Shown here: positions 35,766 through 46,141 of the stretch, piece after piece | How positions within the stretch are numbered: position 1 is the stretch's first letter | Layout of the letters: each line of letters starts with the position of its first letter | Source: Ilex aquifolium | Taxonomy: Eukaryota > Streptophyta > Magnoliopsida > Aquifoliales > Aquifoliaceae | Length of the DNA: 64,000 nt | NCBI GenBank assembly: GCA_951799425.1 | Contig: OX637409.1 | Location: forward strand, 7,784,960-7,848,959 | Direction: 5' to 3' | Made by a program: the position numbers and the translations under genes | The notes under the pieces: generated by a model | The model's database searches: none | Seen by the model: the letters and a program-made list of their open reading frames with translations, nothing else | Told to the model about the DNA's origin: nothing

Positions 35766-38700
35766 GTGAGTCCCCGAGACGAGATGCATGAAGCAGATGC
35801 CAACATCACCGCGACGCCCGCTAGCGAGGTCCCCGCGCCAGAATGCATGAAGGATCGCCCTAAGCCGCAGGAGCAGGAGCTCGAGGAAATAAACCTCGCC
35901 CCACTTGGGGAATCACCGCGGCCAGTTTTCATTTGCAAGGGGCTATCCCCAGAAAAAAGGCAGGCGTTCTTGGCACTACTAATAGAATATGCTGATATTT
36001 TTGCATGGAGATATGAGGAGATGCCCGGATTGGACCCGAGTCTAGTCTGCCACAAGCTAAACATCCACCCCTCAGACAAGCCTGTCAAACAGCATTCACG
36101 AAACTACGCCCCTGAGGTGATGATAAAAATCAAGGAAGAGTTGGAAAAGCTATTGCGGGTTACCTTCATCAAGCCTATTCAGCACCCTATGTGGCTGTCA
36201 AACATAGTGCCCGTCAAGAAGAAAAGTGGGGCCATCAGGATATGTGTAGATTTCAGGGACTTGAACAAGGCGTGCCCGAAAGACGAGTTCCCGTTGCCAA
36301 ATGTCGACATTCTCATCGACGCTACCTCGGGGCACGAGATGATGTCTTTCATGGATGGGTTTGTGGGGTACAATCAAATCAAGATGGCCGAGGAAGATGC
36401 AGAAAAAACTGCTTTCAGGACCCCCTTCAGCAATTTTTACTATACAGTAATGCCTTTTGGGCTGAAGAACACGGGCGCCACCTATCAACGTGCTATGGTC
36501 GCGATTTTCCATGATATGATGCACGAAATTGTGGAAGACTATGTCGATGACCTTGTTGTGAAATCGTGAAAGGAGGAGGACCATATGACAGACTTGCGAA
36601 GAGTATTCGAAAGGTGCCGAAAGTATAACCTAGGCATGAACCCCCTAAAATGTGCCTTTGGAGTAACAGCAGGGAAATTTCTCGGCTTCTTGGTACATCG
36701 GCATGGCATAGATCTAAATGCGGGAAAAATAAAGGCTATCCAGAACATGCCCGAGCCTAGAAGCCAGAAGCAATTGAAGAGTTTCCTCGGGAAAGTGTCC
36801 TACCTACGGCGATTCATTCCTGCCCTTTCTGAGGTAACCATGCCGTTCACCCCTTTACTCAAGGAAAAGGCACCATTCAGTTGGAATGCGGAGCAACATC
36901 AGGCTCTTGACACAATCAAGAAGGCCCTTGGCTCCACCCAAACTATGGTTGCACCGCGAAAAGGCCAACCCTTGCTACTGTACCTTACCTACACTGGAAA
37001 AGCTGTCGGAGGATTAATAGCACAAGAGGTGGAGGGTCTAGAAAGGCTCATCTATTACTTCAGTTGTATTATAAAAGATGCAAAAACGAGGTACCCCAGG
37101 GTGGAAAGGCATTGTCTGGCCTTGGTATTCGCGGCGCAGAAATTGCGACACTACTTTCTCACTCACGAGGTCAAGCTGATGACCAAGTGTGACCCTCTCA
37201 AGTATCTGTTGAAGCGCCCCGCCCTAACAGGAAAGGCAGCGCGACGGCTCCTCGCTCTATCGGAATTTGACATTAAGTGTGTAGCGCCGAAAGCGATAAA
37301 AAACTAGGCTCTGGCTGACTTGTTGGCCTATTTTCCAGATAAAGAGTACAAACCGCTCAAAGAAGAGTTGTTAGGAGGAGAACCAGAGCAGGGGCTTCCT
37401 GCAGTCGCGACACCCTCAAAGACCGCGGGACCTTCCACAACTGTGGAGCCCGCATCCATCGCGAAAATACTTACCACAATGGATGTCATACCCCCGCCCA
37501 AGTGGCACTTAGCGTTCGACGGCTCATCTACCCTAAGTGGGGGGGGGGAGCGGGAATAGTGCTGACTAAACCTGAAAGCGAGAAGAAAATAACTTTGTCA
37601 TACAAACTGGATTTTTGATGCACTAACAACGAGGCAGAATATGAAGCATTGGTTCTAGGTTACTCGCAACACGAAAGTTAGGCATACGAAACATCCAAAT
37701 TAGGGGGGTCTCAAAACTTATCATTAAGCAAGTAACTGGAGAATATGGTGTGAAGGAGCCAGCACTTGCCAGGTACAAGGCATTGGTACAGAGGCTGCTG
37801 GACGAATTCGAGAAGGCCACCATCGAGCACGCCCCGCGAACAGAGAATAGATTCCCCGATGCGTTGGCTACTTTGGCATCAAAACTGGACATGGTAGAAG
37901 GAGAGGCAACCATCCAAGTAAAAGGCAGACACTACCGAGTCCTATCACTGAAATTTTTCCAGCGACAAACTACGAAGATTGGAGAACCCCTATAGTGGAA
38001 CAGTTGGAAAAAAGGGCAGGAGAAATCCCGGTTAAAAAACTGAGTCAGTTCACTATGATAGGCGGAATGCTATACTTCCGCGGCCCTGAGGGAGTCCTCC
38101 TAAGATGTCTTTCGCAGCAAGAATCACGCGACAGGTTGGTCCAAGTCCACCCAGACACCTGTGTGAACGCAGACATCAGTCTCTATAGGAGACTCCAGAG
38201 GAAAGGGTACTATTGGCCGAAAATGGCCAATGATGGCAGGGAGGTGCAGCGAAATTGCCTCCAGTGCCAGGAACACCCAGAATCCAAGGAGTGCATCATT
38301 ATAGAAGAAGTAAAAGACTGGCGCCAACTGTACATCGACTTCCTCCGTGAAGGGTCACTTCCGGCAGACAAGAGTGCCGCGACAAAGGTCAAAAGAAGAG
38401 CACCTAGGTTTTTTTTGAATAACAATGAACTATATAGAAGGGGGTTCAATGGAAAAAGCCTAAGGTGCCTTGCGGGCAATGAAGTTTTTGAGGTACTAAA
38501 AATGTTACATGCCGCAGAACACCAAGGGGGGGCGAAGTTGTACACCCAGATGTTGGACTTGGGGTATTACTGGCCGAAGATGGAGGGGGAATGCATAGAG
38601 CATGTACGAAGGTGTGATGTCTGTCAGAAGCACGGGGATCTCATTTACGCACCTACCGCAAACTTAAGGACTTTAACCACCCTATGGCCCTTTCATACTT

Positions 38701-39539
38701 GGGCCACGGAACTCATGGGACCCATTAATCCTCCATCTCACGGAAATATATGGATACTGGCCGCAACGGAGTTGTTCACAAAATGGGTGGAGGCAGTCAC
38801 CCTGAAAAGGGTGACAAGGAAGGCGATGGCCAGCTTTCTAAAGGAAAATATAATTTGCAGGTTTGGGTTCCCTAAACACTTGCTGTCAGACAATGGCACC
38901 CTCTTCGTTAATAGAGACGTGGCTGCAACGTTACAACAATATGGGGTGATCCACCATACCTCCATACCGTACTACCCACAGGGAAATGGTCAAGCTGAGG
39001 CCACTAATAAGATCTTGATATGGATATTGAGTAGAACCATCGATGATGGAAAAAATTGGGCTGAACAGCTGCCAATGGCGCTATGGACCTATAGAACCTC
39101 AAAAAGAATGCCCACTGACGAGACGCCCTATTCGCTGGTCTATGGCGAGGAAGCAGTACTCCCCGCAGAGATAGTGGTACCCTCCGCGAGGTTGGCAGCC
39201 AGAGCCGAGGTAACATCGGAGGTGAGACATGCAGCATTAGAAGCACTTGACGAGCACCGAGACGAGGCAAGGGAACACTTGAAAAAATATCACCGAAGAA
39301 TGTCTAAGGCTTACAATGTGACGGTGAAGCCAAGGACCTTCCAAGAGGGTGATTTGGTGCTAAAAACAGTCCCAAGTGTTATGCGCGGCCTGACTATTCC
39401 TAAGTTCGCTGCCAAGTGGGAAGGACCTTTCGAAGTCCGGAAGGCTGAGGACAGCGGATATTGTGAAATCGGGCGCGTCGGGTCAGAGAAAACAATGGGG
39501 AAGTTTAATGCCAAATGGTTGAAGCTATACTACTCCTGA
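35766..39539 (+). pseudogene. pol: Gypsy2 pol: RT, two RNase H domains, double-fingered integrase; broken
   Basis: RT has WLSNIVPVKKKSGAIRICVDF, DLNKACPKDEFPLP and the intact YVDDLVV near 36540. TGA at 36567-36569 cuts it right after; the same frame goes on through the thumb and first RNase H to TAG 37305-37307. Between gag and RT two more stops (35661, 35730) lie in the same frame. A second RNase H starts near 37500 (HLAFDGSS) and is frame-shifted at a run of G near 37540 and again near 37660; its third acidic position reads GVSKLII, where the family has an aspartate. Integrase (37995-39539) is open. It carries two H2C2-like fingers in a row (about 38140-38275 and 38505-38630). The core has TWATELMGP, LLSDNGTLF and GQAEATNK; the first catalytic aspartate is replaced by glutamate. 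Confidence 0.9.
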
Positions 39540-39694
39540 GGAATAGAAATGTAAACATGCATAGAAAACATGTAAATGGATTTTGGAAGACAGAAATGTA
39601 AACATCGGTTGATATATATATATATATGAAATTTGTCTTTTGGTTACATTTTGTGCCAAAAAAAAGAAAGAAAGAAACATATGCATGGAACAAG
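39540..39694. other. Short spacer between pol and antisense gene of Gypsy2
   Basis: Holds ATGTAAACAT direct repeats and a (TA)n run near 39611. The sense and antisense genes converge here. Confidence 0.5.
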
Positions 39695-42600
39695 CTACAA
39701 TAATCCATAAGCAAATGGTGCCTCTGCGTTAAAATCCCCAAGGGCTTGTGCAGCCTGCAAGCGGTCAATATGTAGCCGCTCGTGGGTCCCTAAGGTATCG
39801 CGCAGTGCTTCAAGTCTTTGTTGCATGTCATTATATTCATCGCGTAAATGGCAGCTAGCTTCTGTGAATGTTCGTTGTTGTACAAAATACGGGCATGAGC
39901 GACGCGGTCCCCAATGATCGGAACAGTAATCCCAACACACCGCAAGTCCCGTACTGCGCACTCCAAATGGTGAAGGTCACCGGGACCAAGATCTCTCGCT
40001 GATCGGTGCTGACATGTGTACACCAAGGATGTCAGGAGGTCCAGGATAAAAGACTGCATACGCTCATGCTGCACGGGTAAAAAATGAAGTATCATGGGGA
40101 AACGCTGCAACAAACTATCCAAAAGAGGAATACTCTGTCGAGTGGTGAAGTACCCGCCGCGCTATGAAACAATATCCTCGCCATAGCCCGGGCCATCATA
40201 CGGAGGGGGAAAGGGAAGCATAACAGTTCTAGAAGGATGTGCATTACCACGTTCCTCGGTAACGCGGCTAGTGGTGGTAGAAGTGTTCATGGTCGGCTGG
40301 GACGCAAAGGCACATGCGGCAGCAGTCGGAGCGGGGCGCTCAACCGGGGGATGTCGAGTAATATGTGGCGAGCCCCTCTGAGGCAAGGGGAAAAATGCAC
40401 TGCCATGGGAGGGAATGGTCCGAATAGGAGCTAGAGGAATGTCTGAGGAGAAAGTCGGAAAAATAGGAACAATCAGTGGAGGCGATGGAGGTAGTGTCTG
40501 AGATAGGGGCGACGGAGGAACCTGTAGCGGGGTAGTGCCTGGAACATCCGAGCAAGGGAACAAGGAAGGTGCCGAAAAAGGTAAAGTCACATCGTTCAAG
40601 CTTGGAGAAGCAATACCCACAAAAAAGTTATCACCAAAGTCATTCTGAAAAAGCATAATGTCACTGAGCAAAAGACCAGAAAAGTCCGCATCTGAGATTT
40701 CCAGGCTAAAGGGGAAGGGGCTTACCTGATCGAGATTCCCAAGGCCACCCTCATGGGTCATAGGGAAAGAACGGGTGGGCTCGTCAAGGGCTTCCCCTCC
40801 CCAAGAGGAGAGAGCTGGCTCTAAACTACCCACCCTATCGGCGCCATTATAGTCAAATTATCCCGCAAGGTTAACGCCAAGTATGGAATCAGAAGACCGA
40901 CTCTCGGGGAAAGTTGTGCCGACATCACAAACCTGGAGTGAAAAAAAATAGGAAGGGCAAAAATGTTAGTCTAGGATGAGGGGAAACATAACAAATAACA
41001 AAAGGAACAGTCTAAGTGTGTACTGTGGAAGAGACCTCCTGGCGCTCTTCCATGCGTTGCACGACGCCAGGGGAAAAAGGTCTTAACCCTTCAGCAATGC
41101 TAGGGGCTGGAGATTGAGCATCATCATCTTCATGCGAAGCAGCGGGGATGGAAGGCTGCCTCCCAGGGAAAACAGTGCTGATAATACATAAGTCATCGTC
41201 GTCATCAGAATCACAAGGGATGTAGACCCTCTGGGGAGGCAGCGCCGTAGCAGATGTCACAGGAGGTTCACCTATTGTGGCCTCTGCGTTAAGGGACGTC
41301 CTGAGACAGCAAACTATGTCTCTAGCGGCCTCTCGTGCAGGAAGACCCTGGTGAAAGGATATGTAAGTGCATGTACGCGGTTAAAAAAAAACGGGGGGGA
41401 TGTATCAAAAAAATCCTAAGGGCCAAAACACCAAGCAACAGAATGGGGGTAATGGGGATTTTATCTTTCGCAGACGGCGAAAAGGAGAGTTTGCAACAGG
41501 AGGGAGGGACTGCGCGGGAACTAGCCGCCGTGACCGGGTCCTATATGCCAGACAACCAGAGTGAGAGGTGCTAGCAGGCCTAACATCACTAGACTTCCCC
41601 AAGGCAACTCGTCGAGACCTCTTCGGGAGGCGTTCATTAGCACGAATGAAGGGGTCTCGTCGTGGCTGGATCTCCAAGGGGCCCTCTCCCGTAATACCTC
41701 CTTGATTAAGTGGATGGTCGACCGGGACAAACACGCTCAAACCCCCTCTGGTCCTCACCTTGGACTTGAAACTCCTCAAGTAGGGAAAGCCCTGGATGCT
41801 CGCATCTCGAGGCAACACACAAGCCTCAGTCTCGGGAAAACATAATAATGAAGACACCATAGCAGCCCAATAAATTCGATAATCTGGCGTAAAAACACCA
41901 GCCCTGGATTCTGAAGGAATAATGACTATTTTGTCCTCAAGTAGCCTAACTCTGTTGGCAAATAAATAGCAGCGCACGGTGTCAATGTAACTGGGGGCAT
42001 CCCCTAAAGCAGAGGGAACGCCTTGGTCAAACCCGAACTGTAGAGACACCCGGTGTGGGTTATAAGCCACAAGCCCAGTGCCCCGGTCTCTAGCAAAGGG
42101 AAGGTATCCCTTGGTGGAGCAAGCAATAAAATCAAAATAGCAGTCGGCCACGATCTCAACGGCATCAGCAGTAATAGGTACGGGTTCGGCGCGGTAATGA
42201 GAAGGTGACTCGACCATAGGGCGATAAACCGCGTAAGGACGGAAGATGAAATGTGACTCATTATCAAGAAAGGGGCCCACCGACCTAGATATGGGGCATT
42301 CAGACCACCGTAGTCCCCAGGGGAGAAGGACTACCATCAGTAGGTCGTCTGGCCTCAAGGGCGGAAGTCGAGAAACGTTCAAGTAGGAAGAGTTGTAAGA
42401 AGAGGGTCGAGACGTAGCTACTAATGTCGTAACGGCCCATCGAAATAGAGGTTGCCTCCTACAATTCATCAAGACGAAGGTACAGGTTCCCGAGAAATAA
42501 GGGAGCCAAAGGGACAGCGTAGCCTCGAGCCAACCTAGGAGCCAGAGGAAAAATGCCAGTGTTGCTGCCATCAGAAGGGGGCTCCAGTGTAACATATCGC

Positions 42601-43394
42601 GTCAACCACATTGCGATAAAGGCAGCCAAGACATGTTCACTCTGGGATCCAGGGCTATCTTGGCCGACACGCTCGGAACCTTTGCTCTTCGCAGGCTCGA
42701 TGTCCTTAAAAAAGAATCTCGCCCAAGATGTGTATGTACACTTGTGCCCGCCGGCACTACCTCCAACACCAAAAGATGAAGGAAGCCTTGCAGCATCAAT
42801 AAAACAGTCAGATAAGTAAGATATTGTGGTCGTCTCGGCAGGAGTAGCATCTCCAGAGGGGTAAATGGAGTTTCCAAAAATGGGCAGTCGCATCAGCACC
42901 GAGACATCCTCCAAAATGGGGGTAAACTCACCCCAAGCAGTGATGAAGGTATGAGTCTCACGATACCAGCGAGAAATCAAAGAAAAAAGGCTAGCATTAC
43001 GTCGGTTGACGCTAATCTTGCGGCACAATTTTATTGCAGAAATAATATCGGCAGACTCCAAAGTTTTGCGAAATGCCCCATCTGCAAGAATGTGGTCAGA
43101 CCACCTGCGCCAGCCGGCAGAAGGAGTGGATGAGGTCTCAAAGTCAATAAAAGAATAAGGGTAGTATCCCCTCTCCAATGGCATCCGAAACACAAACTCG
43201 TGATCGATACAAGGGGCCCTATAAAGGTGCGCAGGGGGATCCAGAAATAGCGGATGAGCTGACTCCTCTCCCTCGGGCACATAGCTACGAAGGTACTCGA
43301 AAAATCGATCAACATCACCACCGAGAAAGGGAGCGCGATACCACTCCGCATACGGAGGCACTGGACCTGCGCGAATATGACGATGGTCGGCCAT
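39695..43394 (-). pseudogene. Gypsy2 antisense gene with plant mobile domain (PMD), intron-containing and broken
   Basis: The likely start is ATG at 43394-43392 (MADHRHIRAGPVPP). The first 300 codons hold a plant mobile domain: FRKTLESADI, WYRETHTFITAWGEFTPILE, DVSVLMRLPIFGN, and AAFIAMWLTRYV. Such domains occur in MAIN/MAIL nuclear proteins and in transposon-borne relatives. A TAG near 42459 and a frame shift near 42320 break it; the C-terminal part (GPFLDNESHFIFRPYAVYRP and onward) lies at 42310-41405. An exon with acceptor TTTCACCAG at 41348 follows, with an acidic run DSDDDDDLCI. A 91-bp intron at 41023-40933 (acceptor TTTCACTCCAG) leads to a P/S-rich exon with stops at 40858 and 40162, then a helical tail (LRDEYNDMQQRLEALRDTLG) ending near 39700 after one frame shift. 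Function in the element is unknown. Confidence 0.75.
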
Positions 43395-44427
43395 GGGTGA
43401 AAAATATATGAGTGGTGTGGGAAATGAAATATGGTTCAAGGAAAAAGTTATATATATGTATGTATGTATGGGGCTAGATAAAAAAAAAAAAAAAAAAAAA
43501 AGAGGAAGAGGCAGAGTGGAGAGTGGAGAGTGGAGAATGGAGAGAAAAAAATATACTAGGAAGAGGAAACTAGGATAAAAGTCTTGAAAAAAAGTGTGAG
43601 GCTATGAAAAAACAAAATGTCAACACTTGCAAGAGAGTTAGGCAAGGTGCCAAGGTTCGGTGAGAAAAAATGAGAAGGGAAGGTAGAAATCTTTAATTTA
43701 TAGGCCAGAAAAAAAAAAGAGTGAAGGCTTATAACCATTAAATAATTACTGCATACACAGTCAAAAGAGGGGATAACCATTGAGTCGCGAAATAAGCAGG
43801 CAAGGGAGACTTAGTCGCGGTGACCAGTCACATTAGTCAAGAGAAGGGACAACTGTCTGAACCCAGGCGCTTGCAGCCCAAGTCAGACGCCAGCCCCAGC
43901 AGCAGTACTCTGCAACACGCTACCTGGGTCAACCTGTTTTGTCTTCCTCGGTCAAGACGCTAGCCTGAAGAGTAGCCTTTTTTTTTTTTTCCACTCCAAA
44001 CAACTGCACAGTAGGCATTAAATACTGAGGTCTGACAGTGTCTTCCGTTGTCCAAGTTAAATTGAGGCCCGCCCACTTACAAAGGTTTGTAGCATTCAAT
44101 GCAGAGATCCGGACAAAGCATATGGAGGAAGAATATTGTCATGAGAAAAGTCAAGAAAGTTTTATTTAAAGGTAGTGGGCCCACCACTTTATCAAGTTTT
44201 GATATTTCATAAATATCAAGAAATTCAAATGGGGCCCAGCAAGAAGTATCAAGATACAACTCTTGGACAATATTAGAGCACACATGTTATTTTGAATAGA
44301 AAATTCAACAAATGTTTTTTTTAAATAGATAGTGGGGTCCACCACTTGGAACAAATTTTAGTGCACTTTTGAAGGAGTTACGTGAATAAGGAAAATGGCC
44401 CACATGTTCAATTTGAAAACCATGGAG

Positions 44428-44473
<46 letters not shown>

Positions 44474-45043
44474 AATGAGTGGAGGCCCATCATTTTATGG
44501 AGATATTACAATAATTTGGCAAAGAGTTCGGAAAAGGACCTCGGCATCGGTATAGTCGCGGTGCCTAATGGTTTTTTTTTGAGGTACTGATTCACTATGT
44601 TTTTTTTTGAGATAGTCGAAGGTCAAGATTTTTTAGGGTAATAATGGGTCATTTTATTGGCGATTTTCGGGGCTCAATAGCAGTGAATGTTTTCAAGGAA
44701 AATAATGGGCTATTTTATCGGCAACTTTCACCGCTCAATGGTAGTCAAGGTTTTCTATCTGTAGTGGTACAAGGATACAAAGATACACCTCAAAAAAAAA
44801 AAATATACACAAGTCCTCATGACCATTATGCATGCAAAGCCCATCAAAAGAAGGTTCATCCATGCAGGGGGTAACTAACCACGACAATGTTTTTGACAAT
44901 AGAGAAATGACGACAGAAGACTTGGGCCAACTTTACGAAAAATTTTAGTCATCAGCACCACGGTCAAATAGTTACAGTCAAATGACAAGTGCGGACAAAA
45001 AATGGTGTGCACGCGCAGGACGCTTCCTGCAACCTGGCGCGTG
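43395..45043. other. Gypsy2 non-coding 3' region with simple repeats
   Basis: Contains an A run (43480-43501), GGAGAGTGGAGAGTGGAGA repeats (43517-43545), a T run near 43979-43991, and (TA)n at 44431-44471. A diverged tandem pair of about 62 bp with AATGGG(T/C)(C/T)ATTTTAT lies at 44641-44760. It should hold the promoter of the antisense gene. Overlapping short ORFs are not convincing. Confidence 0.6.
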
Positions 45044-45054
45044 CAGGGGGCAAA
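45044..45054 (+). other. Polypurine tract of Gypsy2
   Basis: CAGGGGGCAAA lies directly before the 3' LTR start TGTAGTACTCG. Confidence 0.65.
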
Positions 45055-46141
45055 TGTAGTACTCGAAAAACTTCAAGACACGTGTCTCCACCATAACAGG
45101 ACAAGTGGCAAAAATTATCAGTTGACATGGAAATGGGGCCTGGTAGAGTTCAGCTAGACTGGTATAGATAACAGTGACAAGTGCGACGCCCCCTGGCGCG
45201 ACGCCCCTGAGCGTGACGCCCCTTGGCGCGACGCCCTAAAGCACAATACTGGATCAACGAGAGATACATATCCATCGCATTGGAAGTAGCAAAATGGACC
45301 TTTCACTAAGGTTGGGCAGGAATGGAATCGCAGAAGTGTGGGGGCAACCTCGGCGAGACTCGCCTCCCCCGCTGCGGGAATGGTATCTTCAACCTATTGA
45401 ATGTCGTTACTCGACTGGCCCACTGGACTACGAGGTGTCCCCACCTAGGGACAAGGAAGTATGGTCTTCATCAAGGGAAAACTGAGCAATGGGGGTGGAC
45501 GAGCACAATTGTCAACCTCGGCCTAGGGCAAGGTCTCGAAGGTTTAATCTGCTCGAGCAGGCCTCCCAGTGCATGGCTCATTGCCCACTGGGATGTGCTT
45601 GACTGGGATCAGGAGAGACTCCTAAGGTAACTAGGGTTATTAGCCCGAATCAGTATATGGGATGATGGGACATGTGGATTGGTGGCTGAAGGACCGAAAC
45701 TATGTGAGTTTCCTCTATTGGGCACCGCGATAAAGGTATCGAGGAAGGGTGTTGTTGCGCCTTCCTCAGGACCACGTCCAGGTTGCATTTGGGGAAACAT
45801 CACATCTACCTAGTTAATATTGGGACGCATGGCTCGCGTTAACGGCCACTGGTATCGTCGCAGTCGAGGCGGTTGTGGGTTCGCATGGGTGATAGGGGGT
45901 TGCGGCGGGCAGCCCAACCTGCCCGGGCACTGTGCTATAAATACCCACATTACTTGCCCACTGCGAAGGAGGATTTTCTGGCTGGTAAGAGCATTTTTCA
46001 CCTACCCTCTGCCCAACTGGTTCGTCCCTTCGTTAACAGGCTGCTCGAGTTCCTTCCATCCCATCCACTTATCCTACTCACCCCTTTCGATTACACTTGG
46101 CATAGACACGTGTGTCAACCTATTTTAACTCCCCACCTACA
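45055..46141 (+). repeat. 3' LTR of Gypsy2
   Basis: 1,087 bp. It has an extra copy of about 30 bp in a GCGACGCCCC stretch at 45180-45235 that the 5' LTR lacks, and misses about 12 bp present near 32510. It ends CCCACCTACA just before the target duplication. Confidence 0.95.

Larger units (their letters stand above)
31679..46141 (+). mobile_element. Gypsy2: complete 14.5-kb Tat-like Ty3/gypsy element with antisense plant-mobile-domain gene
   Basis: LTRs at 31679-32746 and 45055-46141 start TGTAGTACTCG and end CCCACCTACA. The target duplication CCATC is perfect at 31674-31678 and 46142-46146. The element sits inside the LINE. Inside are a primer-binding site, gag-protease, RT, two RNase H domains, integrase, then about 3.7 kb of antisense coding DNA and a 1.6-kb non-coding stretch before the polypurine tract. 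LTRs differ by scattered substitutions and two sizeable indels. The pol frames are broken and two catalytic residues are changed, so the copy is dead. Confidence 0.96.
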
